From: Tilletiaria anomala UBC 951
Lineage: Eukaryota; Basidiomycota; Exobasidiomycetes; Georgefischeriales; Tilletiariaceae
Length of the DNA: 64,000 nt
Assembly (NCBI RefSeq): GCF_000711695.1
Contig: NW_013547018.1
Location: forward strand, 1-64,000
Direction: 5' to 3'
Shown: piece after piece, positions 53,770 to 64,000 of the stretch
Layout: each line of letters opens with the position of its first letter
Numbering within the stretch: the first letter of the stretch is position 1
Program-made: the position numbers and the translations under genes
The notes under the pieces: model-generated
Databases searched by the model: none
What the model was told of the DNA's origin: nothing
The model's input: the letters and a program-made list of their open reading frames with translations, nothing else

Positions 53770-55874
53770 ATGTCGTCCACCACGGTTTCAATCCCGAAGA
53801 CGAGTGGGGACGCGCCTAACTCGTTTCCTTCTCCCGCAAAACCAAAGAAGCGGCGACTTCGAGGCTCTATAGGCGTCGAAGATGGGAGCCGCTCCGACTC
53901 GTTTGTGAGCGCCCTGACGCGATCCCTACTGGGCGTCGTAGCATTATTCTTTCGCGCCCCGATTCGCCTCTACCGGCCAGTCAAGCTCAGCTCATGGATC
54001 ATCTTGGAATCTCTGGCCCGTCGGGAAGGCAAACAGCTGAGTTTGCGGTATGTGCGGGCGCTCATACGCAGGGAGAAGGCGAGCTTCATTCCGCACCTGC
54101 TTGGTCCACCGCTGATCGCCAACACACTGATCGGTTTCACGCTCTTCGAGAGGTAAGTTGCCACCTACGCAAGGTGTTGCTCGTGCCTTTGTGCTACTCT
54201 GGTTCATACTTTCCCTTTCGTTTCGACAGCTTCACCCTGATGGAATCACATCTTCTAAATCGATATTATCCGACGCGGCCGGACGTACAGAGGGACAGTG
54301 CAGGTCGCCGGATACCGCAATGGTCACCTCTTTGGATCACAGCAGTGTCCGGTGCCGTAGCTGGGAGTGCACAGTGTATCATCTCGGCCCCCCTCGATAA
54401 CGTGCGCACCGTTCTGGCTGCTATGCCAGCAGTCGGGCGCCATCACGCCAGTCATCAAGCAACACGGGTATCCTGGCGAGCCGTGGCTCGCGCTGCAATC
54501 CTTCCATTTGCACCAGAACTCAGCAGATACAAGCTCGTCGAGCAAGTCAAAGTGGACTCTCCAAAGGCACGCTGGTCGTGGCTGAATCCCTGGAACAAGG
54601 AGGATCCTGCGACTGCAAAGCAGAGAAAAGAGCTGTGGCAGGCCCAGCTGAAGCGTTGGCGAGGCGGTGTACACGGTGCTGGCTTGTTGCTCTCACTCGT
54701 CAGAGACAGCATTGGCTTCAGCTCGTTCTTCGCCATCTTTGAGATATCCCGGCGCGTGGCGTACAGCGCGTCTATAAGTGTTGACAAGACATATGCATTC
54801 TTTAACCAAGGAGTAGCGCTCCCTGTCGGAATCGACAAGCGTGCAAGCCGGGAAGTTGACGACGGCGATATCGCGATCGAAGACGCCAGATCCGATGATT
54901 CGTTCCAAGCTAGTCGCACGATTCCGGGGCGCCTTTTGGCAGCTTTCATCTTGATATGTGGTGGGGCGATTGGCGCCATGAGCTATGAGCTGCTCGGTCG
55001 CCCATCGGAGCTCATGCGAGAAGTTATCTGGCAGGGGCGTAAGGCGTGGGAAGAAGAAAAATCCAAGCCGAAATTCACACCGGCTGCGCAAGCTCGCAAA
55101 CAACGAAATGCCAAAACAGGACACGGGCGGTCTGCTGTTCGTGGCGCGCGAGCGGTACGGGCGGCTGAGGGAGCAGCAGAACTATCGGGTAGGAATACGC
55201 TTATCGAAATGCGGCAGACAAACACCGCTGGCGATCTCTCGGCTCGAGTCAGCAGCCTTCGAGGGCGTCTTGGGCCGCCTCATCGCCCCAGGAGATCGAG
55301 CCCACACGCAAGACATGCACCGAACGGAACAGCTGTGGTACCCACACCGCACGTGCGTCGAGCAAAACAACTGCGAGAGGCCTTACATGGAAGGCCTGGA
55401 CGCTTCATTCCAACGCTGGAGAACAGACCGAGTGCGTGGCAGCTACTCAAGGGGCACGCTTTGCGGGCTTCGACGCTGCGCCTTCCTCCCTTGTCACCGA
55501 AAGCGCATTTGAACCCCACTCCCGCGCCGTTACCAATGCTTCTCGTTCAAACGTACTTTGTCGCCCCCTTTTTTCCGCATAAACACGACAGCTATGCTGA
55601 AGGAGGCGCCGCTCGGCGTAAAGGCAAAGACACGCCGGAACGCGCGCTGAGACGACGCTGGATGTTGCGCAATCCTGTCAACATGTCAGCTGCACCGGAG
55701 GCGTACCGAGGCAACAACGGCGGCCTCTCAGAACGTTTGCCTGGTTCCATCAAGTCACCCTCAAGTTCCATGTGGGGCTCGGGCCGCGTCGGCTGGGCAC
55801 TCCGAAGGTTGGCCACACCATACGGTATTGGCTTTGTTGCCTTTGCATACTTTGCAGGCGATTTGGGATCATGA
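53770..55874 (+). CDS. Divergent mitochondrial-carrier-like membrane protein
   Basis: Two exons (53770-54152, 54230-55874) give 675 residues. Segments with mitochondrial carrier character are 'SGAVAGSAQCIISAPLDNVRTVL' in the middle (seen as 'GAVAGSAQCII' then 'PLDNVRTV', a PxD-like matrix motif), 'LVRDSIGFSSFFAIFEISRR' and 'ILICGGAIGAMSYELLGRPSE' with a degenerate third motif. The expected three repeats are present but weak, separated by long insertions. The C-terminal 230 residues are very rich in Arg/Ser/Pro and end with a hydrophobic 'YGIGFVAFAYFAG' segment. It may be an outer- or inner-membrane SLC25-like protein, possibly related to the divergent MTCH/Ugo1 type. No substrate can be inferred. 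The splice at AG|GTAAGT is textbook. Confidence 0.65.
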
Positions 55875-55939
55875 AATAGACACAATTACAACCTGTAGCA
55901 TAGATAAGCAGAGAGAAGCACGCAATTCCCATATCACAG

Positions 55940-57134
55940 CTACAATTTCGACTGCTTGTTTGGCTGCTGCTTCTTTCGCTCCTCTTTCCTCGTCTGCGCC
56001 ATTTTCAGGAGCGCATATAGAGACTGGGTGCGAGGCATCTCCACGCCCTTCGACCTTGCAATGCGGACCGGATTGCCGAGGATGACTTCAAGTTCGAGAG
56101 GTCGGTCCGCTTCCCAATCCAAGAGCATGCTAGGTTTGCTGCCAGTGTTTCGCTCAGTGCTTTTGAGAATCACCTCGGGCGTGGCGAGCGAGTTTGGGAA
56201 CGGCCTCCCCAAAATGGAAGGCGCCGCTGCGAAGATCTCGTCCATCACTCCTTGCAGATGCCGACGCAGCTCCGCATCAAGCGACATACGCGCATTACCT
56301 GTGCCTCCAGATAAGACCGCGCTCGGATTCATGCTAGCGTTGATGGTCAACTTGTGCCAGCGCACGAGCTGCAGGCCTTTCTCATCGTGCATCTCGACGT
56401 CTTTGATGCCGCCTGCCGTCCAAATGTTGTTGAGCTCCGCAACAGCGTCTTCTCCGGCTTTGTGAAGCTGTTTGGCCTTTTGGTCGCCCGAGACTAGGCG
56501 ATCCCCAATACCGTCCGTGAAAGCGCCGATCGAGATGCGTGTCCACCGGTTCTGCCGAACGACACCGTGAGAGACTTGCTCGGCGCTAATGACGGTGACG
56601 GCGCTGACGATAGGGTTTTGAGGGAACCGCTCACGGTGTAAATGCTCTACACCGACACCATTCTGGATGAGAACGATAATTGACCCCGGAAACTTGCCGT
56701 CTGGTGAGGGTGGTGAAACGATGGGTGCAATTGTCCTACTTTCGTCCACGATGTCTGGTAGAGCTTTGGTCGTCACCACGACATAGTCCCACTTCCCGCT
56801 ATTACTCGCCGACTCCGCTACATCGGGACCCTCAGACGCAGCTACTTGCACATTCGGAAAGACCCTGTGTGGTATAAAATGGTAATCGCCAAAGTTGCGC
56901 GTTTGCATCGTCAAGCCGCTCTCCTTGACCGCCTTGTAGTTTGATCTGCAGACCATGGAGACTCTGACATTTCCTCCGCCCTATATCCTCAAAGAAGAAA
57001 GTAATATCAGTCTCCTCTGAATCCCTGGCAGTTGTTTTGATGCTTGGTCTCACCTGAACCATGCGTGAAGCATAGAAGCAGCCAACTGCGCCGGCGCCGA
57101 CGTAGATGATGTTGATCTCTCGTTGGGAGTTCAT
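55940..57134 (-). CDS. PAN5: 2-dehydropantoate 2-reductase (ketopantoate reductase), PTS1-tagged
   Basis: Two exons (57134-57054 and 56980-55940, intron 73 bases) give 373 residues. The Rossmann NADPH motif 'IYVGAGAVGCFYASRM' is at the very start. 'DYVVVTTKA' and 'IVLIQNGVGVEHL' follow, then the catalytic-Lys helix 'RWHKLTINASMNPSAVL', all ApbA/PanE features. It reduces ketopantoate to pantoate in pantothenate and coenzyme A synthesis. The protein ends '-KQSKL', a perfect type 1 peroxisomal targeting signal, so it is predicted to be peroxisomal. The intron join 'RMVQ|GGGNVRVSMVCRS' places the substrate-binding strand correctly. Similar family members exist that act on other 2-ketoacids, so the substrate is probable rather than proven. 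Confidence 0.9.
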
Positions 57135-57629
57135 GGTGGACTTGCAGCGGGGTGCGAGGCAAAGCAGCGGGCTTTCGGTACGAATCGCCGAGGGTGAACA
57201 GAGGTTGCCACTGACGAAAGTTCTCGCAAAGGCGGATAGACGTCAGACTTGTGCTCGAGTTCGAACAGGTTGGACAATACCCACACGAAGCGAACAGCCC
57301 TTTGAATTGCTCCTTCTGGTGCGCAGGAGTGGTCCACTGATCGGTAATGCCGGCATTGGTAAGAGCGATCGTAGGTATTCATACGGAATGCGATTGAAAG
57401 AAAGTAGGGTTCTAACTTCCGTTGATCTGATGTCAACCTCTCGTGTGCAATGGGTGCTCCATGAACCAATCGTATGTGTCTGAGGAAAGGCGATGGCGTT
57501 ACCCTGCTTGGCATGGGGTTGCCTGGCCCTCGCTTTTACGGTGAAGATCAATGGTTGCTCTCTGACGGGGATCAAACGAAGCGTCCGGGTCTTTGTACTT
57601 GCGTTATCACCGCGCCGCAACCCTCCGAC
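57135..57629. promoter_or_regulatory. Divergent intergenic region, PAN5 / COG6
   Basis: About 495 bases between outward genes. The COG6 frame is open upstream to 57474 and includes an in-frame ATG at 57513, so some of this is 5' leader or an alternative COG6 N-terminus. Confidence 0.45.
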
Positions 57630-60079
57630 ATGACGGACCTCGCTGAAGCTGGGCCGTCGGCAGCGGCGCAGCACGGCGTGTCGAACGCGACCTCGTCGTC
57701 GGCATCTGGCTCTCAAGCGATGCTGTCACCCAGCAGTGGCCGACGTCTCTCGGGGGGCATCAGCAGCAGTGGCCGTTATGATCCGCTCGCTTTGCGCTGT
57801 AAAGCGGTCACGGGGGCCAAGAGGGACCCGAGGAAGACCATCGAGGCGCTTTCCGACCTCGTCAAGCTATACAGAGCTGCTGGGGGGCAAGCGGGCATGG
57901 CAGCTGGGCCAACTTCAGAGCCGGCCCTAGTACGCCGAGGTAGCAAAGGCAAGGGCATCGCAAATAAGAAGGACCTCTTGGACATTGGCAGTTTTCGCAA
58001 AGACATCGAGCAGACCTTGAATGAATCGATGCAAATGGCCTCGAAGGAATACCTTACCACCCTGCACGGTTTGGTCTCTGTGAGTAGCAGCGCCGCAAGC
58101 CCTCCCGGTAGACTATCAATCTTATCACACGTTACATGACACAGGCACTTGACACACTTGATGACGAGCTCGAGGCTGTGAAGACTTCTTGCGAAGAAAC
58201 TCTGAAGAAATACTCCCTCGCCCGCCAGTCCTCAAAGCATCTATTAGTTCAGACCGAAGGCTTGCAGCAAGATCGCAACGCACTTTCCATGCAGCATGCA
58301 CTCGTCAGTCTCTTCCTCGAGCGATTCACACTCACAGCAGATGAAGAGCTGCTTGTAAGGTCCAAGGATCTGGAAGTCAGCCAGGCTCTCTTCAAAGTGA
58401 TGGATCGGTTAGAGCAGATTCGGAAAGAGGCAAAACTCCTGCTGGGCGGGAGCGTCACCGATGAAGTTTCGACATCTCCTGAAAACGGTAAACGCACTAC
58501 TGGAGCAAGTGGCGGTATACGGGCAGGTATAGATGTGATGGACACGACTGCTTCCCAACTCAATGCCGCATATGCGAAGATTGCTAGATGGCTCTCGTTT
58601 GAATTTCGGCAGCCGGTGCGTGAGGGCATGGAAGTGTCAGCGCGCATGAAACAAGCTGTGCAACGGATCAGCTCAGCAGGAAGGGAGGACCTATTGCGAC
58701 CTGCGCTTGCGACACTTTCTTCCACGCGGGCCTCTTTCCTTTCCACTTCCTTCCAGATGGCCCTCACTGTCGGCGGAGGTCCCCCGAGCAACCTCCCACG
58801 ACCAATAGAGCTGCATGCGCACGACCCGCTTCGATACGTTGGCGACATGCTCGCCTGGGTACATCAGGCGCTCGCTTCAGAGCGTGAGTTCCTGTCAGCC
58901 CTTTTCAGCGAACAGGAAGGCGGGGACGGACGGCGGATAGGACAGCGGCGACGAGGTCTAGAGGGCAGTCTGGACATGCAGCAGAGCCAGGCGGCTGAGC
59001 TGGCACAAGAAGCAAAAGATGGCGCGCAGCGGCTGACTCCAAGCGAGAGGGCCATTCGAGAGATGCTAGACCGGAACCTTGAAGGCTGCTGTCGCCCGCT
59101 ACAAACCCGGATTGTCCAGACCGTCCGGTCGCAAGAAGGCTGCGTTACGACCTTCCGCCTGGCAAATCTGATCGACTTCTACCGCCTCACGATCACGCGT
59201 ACGGTCGGCAGCAAAGCAGCGCTCAGCAGGACTCTGCAAGGCGTCACTACCGCTTCATACGACGCTTTTGGCGTGACGTTGCGCAACCATGCGAGCAGTC
59301 TTACCCGCTATCATGACACTCTGGACCTTTCCCTGAAAATACCACCGCCACTTGCCGGAGCGGGCGTTGCACTCAAGGAGCTTCTCGCAGTCGTGCAGAC
59401 TTCACTTGCTGATGAGCCTGGAGAAGGCGGCGGTCTGCTAGACAAAGAAACGCGGGAACAAGCGCTCCGCCAACTCGATCTCATCTTGAAGGAGCTGGTG
59501 GATGCGATGGTGGCACTGTGTGAGCGCCTGTCCACACAGCTGGTCGAGCGCCGGGTGAAGGGCAAAAGTGAACAAGATGGGAAGTGGGAACAGAGCCTCT
59601 TCCTCTGCAACTGTCTGGAGCATATTCAAAACATCTTGGGCCCGCACGAGCACGTGAAGAACAAGCGGGCACAGCTCAAGACCAATGAAGATGAGAAGAT
59701 GTCTGCACTGGTCGAGGCGCACTACAAGAGTTTGCTGGCCGACTCACACCTCGCACCGCTCATCGAGGCGATAGCAAGCAAGGAGACGGGCGCAGCCTTG
59801 TCGCGTCAACCTCAGGCAAGTCCTGAAGCTGTCTCTTCCGCCTTCAAAGCCTTTGGCAGTTTCCTTGCGTCACCGTCCATTGTGTCCTCGCCGCGACTGG
59901 CCCTGTTAACCTCGCCGACTACGAGGTCCCACGTGCACCAGGCTGCGCTGCAGATGCTGGCAGATGCGTATGCTAACATTGTCCATGCAGTCATGCAGCC
60001 GTCCAACAGGTATGAGTGGAAGGAGACGCTTATTAAACGCAGCGAGGACGAGGTCAGGCTACTTCTCGGTGTGCAATAG
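57630..60079 (+). CDS. COG6: Conserved oligomeric Golgi complex subunit 6
   Basis: Two exons (57630-58079, 58145-60079) give 794 residues. COG6 belongs to lobe B of the COG tether, which captures retrograde vesicles at the Golgi and maintains glycosylation enzymes. After a disordered Ser-rich start, 'RYDPLALRCKAVTGA' opens the domain. The N-terminal heptad region spans the intron ('TLNESMQMASKEYLTTLHGL', then 'LDTLDDELEAVKTSCEETL'), followed by 'LVQTEGLQQDRNALSMQHAL' and 'FLERFTLTADEELLV'. The long alpha-helical body includes 'DPLRYVGDMLAWVHQALASE', a family signature, and 'QKASP'-free but typical 'LFLCNCLEHIQNIL'. Length matches fungal Cog6. The start at 57630 was chosen for homology; the upstream ATG at 57513 is possible. 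Confidence 0.92.
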
Positions 60080-60619
60080 GTCTCCACTCTATCAATGCAT
60101 TCCCCCACTTGCGTGCAGCGTGACGTTTCTCCCTCTTTCTACCGGTAGCGATATTGAATGGAGGCCACGGGCCCCGAACTTCGCCTCGGATCAGAGCAAC
60201 TGCATGCAGCGAAGTTGATGTCCTTCATGGTCATCCGCGAAAACACGTCATGGCTGGAATCAGGACCACAGTGATGTAGATCTCGAAAGTGTTCTCGAAG
60301 GAAGCATACAGCACTCGGACGACGGCTTGATAATAACAAAACGCATGTGTAGTTTGTTGATGTTCTACACTTCTTGACTGAGATATAGAAGATGTTCTAT
60401 CATGCATCTGGCAACCTCCATTCCTCCCCTTGACCAAGTAAGTGTCCTACGGAACCCCTCACTCACCCTTGCGTTGGCCGGACGTACCTGAACTTCGAGC
60501 GGTGTATATGTGGTAGCCCTGACCGACCGAGCCGTACACAAGATGGTGGGTGTGCGAAAGCGAACGGCCGAACGCATGACCTCCACTGACATTGTCACAT
60601 GTCTCATTCCCATCGATCC
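60080..60619. other. Intergenic between COG6 and SND2
   Basis: About 540 bases, with the COG6 3' flank and SND2 promoter. No coding frame recognised other than the SND2 upstream in-frame ATG at 60599. Confidence 0.45.
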
Positions 60620-61302
60620 ATGGCTGGTATCCGAAAGGCACGAGCAGCTGCGAAGCGGGTTTCGTCGCAAAATGCCTCGACGCTCGCAACATTGCTCTAT
60701 GGCTTCCTGATCTCGTCAACCATGCACGTGCTTTTCCGCTTTGTGCTGTATCGCTCCACAGCCTCGACTCGACATGTCGTATACTTTGTTCTCACGGAGG
60801 CGTTGGCAGTCGCGCTGTGGCTGCAGTTGCAGAATATGGCCAAGTCGGGCGACGATCTGGCGCAAGGGGGACTGACTGCGTACGTTCGGGTGGAGGGATG
60901 CGAATCCATGTCCAACTCAGTCAACGCTTACCTCTGTCGCTCCCCTCACTACTTGCTCGCCTCACACCCCGCAGGTACATGTTCGATATCATTTATGTCA
61001 CATGGGCTGTCCACGTCCTTTCAGCTGCCATCTCGTCCAAATTCTGGTGGCTGTATATGGCCATACCAGCGTATGCCATCTTTATCCTGTACCGCAAAGC
61101 GCTGGTACCCTTCGTTCTCGGCGGGCGAGATCCGCTCGCTCGCATCTTTAGCGCTTTGCGTGGCGGAAGCGGTAAGAGCAGCAAGGACAGCGGCGCAAAG
61201 GGTCAGGAGGAAGACGCGACACAAGGGATGAGCAAGCGTCAGCAGAAGCTGCAGAAACGGCAGGAGAAGGGTGATCCGCGCGTGCAGGTGCGGCGGCGAT
61301 GA
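60620..61302 (+). CDS. SND2: Snd2/TMEM208 ER-targeting membrane protein
   Basis: Two exons (60620-60879, 60975-61302) give 195 residues. Starts 'MAGIRKARAAAKR', has three to four hydrophobic helices ('LATLLYGFLISSTMHVLF', 'VVYFVLTEALAVALWL', 'MFDIIYVTWAVHVLSAA', 'FWWLYMAIPAYAIFILY') and ends in a Lys/Arg/Gln-rich cytosolic tail. Snd2 (human TMEM208) is a component of the SRP-independent SND pathway that targets proteins to the ER. The intron's GTACGT donor and CGCAG acceptor give 'LTAYMFDIIYVTW', the conserved join. An in-frame ATG at 60599 would add seven residues. Confidence 0.9.
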
Positions 61303-61528
61303 GCAGGGCGGTGCTGTTCTTGACCATGGATCCTTCCTTCGCACCGGTGTCTCGTATCACCGTACTCTTGCAATTCCATCGTAATACTCTGATCTGCAGG
61401 CGAACGCTCGCCCCCCTATAGATGGACGTCGAGTCGCAATCATGAGCCTGTACGACAGCGACAGAAGGACAGAAAGGAGATGCTATGCTACATACAGCGG
61501 AGAAAATACGAGGCAGTGTCCTTCACAT

Positions 61529-63201
61529 TCACAAACGCGACTTGAACCAGGCAAACGGTGCAGGTTTAGTCTCATGCCACGTGTGCTTCGTCTCAATGTA
61601 CTCCTCGAGGCCCTTGCACCCGAGCTCACGACCGTTGCCGCTCATGCCAAAGCCACCCCATTCGGCGGCGGCGGTGTAGCTGCCATAAGTGTTGATCCAC
61701 ACGGTGCCGTGGCGCAACTTGGCGGCGAACCGGCGCGCGCGCGCAACGTCGGCGGACAGGACGCCTCCAGCTAGGCCGTAACGCGTGTCGTTCGCCAGCG
61801 CCAGCGCCGTCGCCTCGTCGCCCGCGCGGAAGCGCTCGACGGTGAGGATCGGCCCGAACGTCTCGGCTTGCACGAGTTGCATGCTGCGGTCGCAGTGGTC
61901 GAAGACGGTCGGGAGGAAGAAGCAGCCCTTAGCGAGATGCGGGAATCGGCGCGGGTCCGGCGGGCTGCCGCCAACGAGTAGTTTGGCGCCTTCTTTCTTG
62001 CCGAGCTCGACAAACGCCTGAATCTTCCTAGCGTGCTCGGCGCTAACGAGCGGGCCAGTCTCGCTGGCGGGGTCGAGGCCGTCGCCCATGCGGACGTTGC
62101 GCGCCTTGTCAACAACCTTGGCGACGAGCGCGTCGGCGATGCTCTCGTCGACGATCAGACGCGCGCCGCTCGAGCACACCTGGCCCGAGTGAAGGAAGCA
62201 CGCGGTCGCAACGATGTCGGCGGCCCAGTCGAGACCCATGCCGCTCCGCTCGGCCTGTGCGCCTGCTACGTCGGCAAAGACGACGTGCGGGTTCTTGCCG
62301 CCGAGCTCGACGCAGCAGCGCTTGACGCCCGCGGCGCAGCTGGCGATAATGCGCGTCCCTGTCGCGAGACCGCCGGTGAACGAAACCAGGTCAACATCCG
62401 CATGCGTCGTGAGCGCGTCGCCGATTGTAGCGCCGGACGCAGTCAACAGCTGGATCGCGCCAGCGGGGATGCCGACGGAGGCGTCGAGTAGGATTTTGCG
62501 CACGAGGTAGATCGTCGACAGCGGCGTCACTTCGGACGGCTTGATGATCACCGGGTTGCCTGCCGCTAGCGCCGGCGCAAGCTTCCAGCAGACTTGCAGG
62601 ATCGGCTAGTGCGGAGATAGCACAAGTAGGAGCGTGCTTGCAGTCAGCGTGGGGCAAAGTCACGCCGATGCAGAGCACGCCTAAGACGACTCACGTAGTT
62701 CCAGGGCGTGATCAGCACGCATACACCAACCGGTTCGTGCGAGATGACACTGTTGGCGCTTTCAGGGATGGCGTCATGCTTGACCTGCTTGGGCTGGTCC
62801 AGCTTGCGCGCCTCCTGCGCGTAGAAGCGAAAGACGGTGGTGACGTCGTCGACGTCGACCTTGCTCTCCTCGAGCGTCTTGCCCGTATCGATCGTCTCGA
62901 CGCGCGCCAGCTCATCCTTGTGCTGCTGCAGCAGTGTGGCGATGCGCTCAAGGCTCTCGCAGCGCGCGCCGAACGTTGTGCGCGTATGGTCCGACCAGAC
63001 GTGCGTGTTGAAGAAGGCGCGCGCGGAGCTCACCGCGCGCTCAGCATCGCCGACGGACGCCTCGGACACGTGCTGGATCACTGAGTTGTCCACCGGGTTG
63101 ATCGTCGCACGCCGTGCGCCCGACGATGAGGGCACCCACTCGCCGGCGATGAAGAGCGTCGGCTCGGCGACAGCCGGGCAGAGCGCGTGCGAGGTGCTCA
63201 T
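61529..63201 (-). CDS. NAD-dependent aldehyde dehydrogenase (betaine/aminoaldehyde type), PTS1-tagged
   Basis: Two exons (63201-62695, 62605-61529, intron 89 bases) give 527 residues. It oxidises an aldehyde to its acid with NAD(P)+. Markers: '[24 protein letters not shown]' around the intron (seen as 'PWNYP' and '[12 protein letters not shown]'), 'IIKPSEVTPLS', the catalytic Glu in 'VELGGKNP', the catalytic Cys in 'FLHSGQVCSSGARL', and 'ETFGPILTV'. The set resembles betaine and aminoaldehyde dehydrogenases. The protein ends '-KSRL', a type 1 peroxisomal signal, so peroxisomal localisation is predicted. The start at 63201 gives a normal N-terminus; the frame is open further upstream. Base composition is more GC-rich than neighbouring genes, with C/G-ending codons throughout. 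Confidence 0.9.
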
Positions 63202-64000
63202 ATTGCGTGGACAGGGGCGCTGTGATGCGGAGCTCCAGCACAATGTGCGATTCTCCGATAGATGTGGCACAAGGAGGGAGGCGATCTGACAGTGTGCAAG
63301 CAGATTGCAGGCGTCAGCAATGCTTACATCTGGCATGCAGGAATCCAAGAAAAGAGTGCAGGCCCAGGCGGAGTTGTCGATCCCAAGGCGTCGTTCGTGT
63401 CAGAGTGTGATTAATCATGTTTTCCTCAATGCCACTTTTGGTAGCAGGTAGGAGTTGGATTGTTCAATGTAATAAGAATTGTCTCATCTTTCGGCCATCC
63501 CATCCCTCTCTTTCCATGCTGTCCTCCTGGCCCTTGTCGTAAGCTCATGCTACATCCCCGTTTCGGCGGGCAGCGCTGTCATCCCCGAGTGAGGAGGCGC
63601 GTGTCAAGTGCTACTCACCCTGTGCGTCTGCGAGCGACCGAGAAATGAAGCTGTGCTGGTTGGGTGTTGCCTTTTGCGTTTACCGCCCGCAGGATACGCA
63701 CTTGGCCCACTGCTGACGGCGCCAGAGGCAACGACCACTCGGCGGAGATTGGCAGAGACCAACAGAGAGGGATGAGGCTGACGAGTTGGGACAGCACTGC
63801 GGAGCAGGCGCATCGACCGGGCTCGCGCAGACTCTAGCGATGGCCTGGAATCAAGCAGGCTTCCTCTCCTTTTCCTCAGTTTGGGGCATGGTCGGTCAGG
63901 GAAATGTTGTTGGCGACGGGTATGAGCTGATGTAGCTGCTTGCGACCACGACGGCGATGGCGATGGGGGCGACTTGGGTGGTGCTGCGTTTGTCCAGCGA
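63202..64000. other. Window-end intergenic stretch, possible partial gene
   Basis: About 800 bases, mostly ALDH promoter. At the extreme right the minus strand is open from the window edge (64000) to a stop near 63900 and reads a hydrophobic run ('APIAIAVVVASSYIS'). This could be the 3' end of a gene lying outside, but it is too short to identify. Confidence 0.3.

Overview
This is eukaryotic, fungal nuclear DNA. The evidence is that almost every gene is split by short introns (about 44-190 nt) with GTGAGT-like donors and CTGAC-type branch sites, gene density is high (one gene per about 2 kb), and the gene set is fungal: fungal-type RNA triphosphatase, Gpi1, Con-10, FHL1, Mgr2, Snd2 and a SCAP with a sterol-sensing domain. 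Moderate GC, few introns per gene, and a long SCAP together with a Zip3/HEI10 protein suggest a basidiomycete, most likely Ustilaginomycotina (smut/Exobasidium relatives). That lineage call is inference. No prokaryotic, plasmid, viral, CRISPR or rRNA/tRNA feature was recognised.

Layout. 1-1.8 kb: gene-poor, with a few short coding-like ORFs. 1.8-4.9 kb: a hemerythrin-like HHE protein, a Con-10 stress protein and the H/ACA snoRNP protein Nop10. 4.9-7.9 kb: gene-poor, holding a decayed Ulp1-like peptidase fragment. 7.9-19.8 kb: a CCDC47/DUF1682 ER protein, nucleoporin Nup133, a tRNA m3C methyltransferase, the TIM23 subunit Mgr2, a doubtful small gene and a TDT/Ssu1-type transporter. 19.8-21.8 kb: gene-poor, ending in a cluster of three MCB (ACGCGT) boxes. 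21.8-32 kb: Cdt2, SCAP and a Zip3/HEI10 RING protein. 32-38 kb: Ufd1, CCT4 and ribosomal protein eS1. 39-48 kb: the FHA-forkhead factor FHL1, a RecQ helicase and the capping triphosphatase Cet1. 48-56 kb: a secreted GH5 glycoside hydrolase, Gpi1 (GPI anchor synthesis) and a divergent mitochondrial-carrier-like protein. 56-63 kb: ketopantoate reductase, Cog6, Snd2/TMEM208 and an aldehyde dehydrogenase.

The genes are mostly housekeeping and do not form one pathway cluster. Several are functionally related neighbours: Cdt2 (S-phase proteolysis) has MBF-type boxes, Ufd1 and CCT4 (proteostasis) share a divergent promoter, and RecQ and Cet1 share another. Ketopantoate reductase and the aldehyde dehydrogenase both end in a peroxisomal PTS1 tripeptide (-SKL, -SRL). 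The main unusual points are: two candidate GC-AG introns (Nup133, HEI10); a start codon isolated in its own exon (Ufd1); three SHP p97-binding boxes in Ufd1; a low-complexity insert in CCT4; a RecQ lacking the usual aromatic-loop tryptophan; and a preserved ELADIL COPII sorting motif in SCAP. I found no convincing new multi-gene system.
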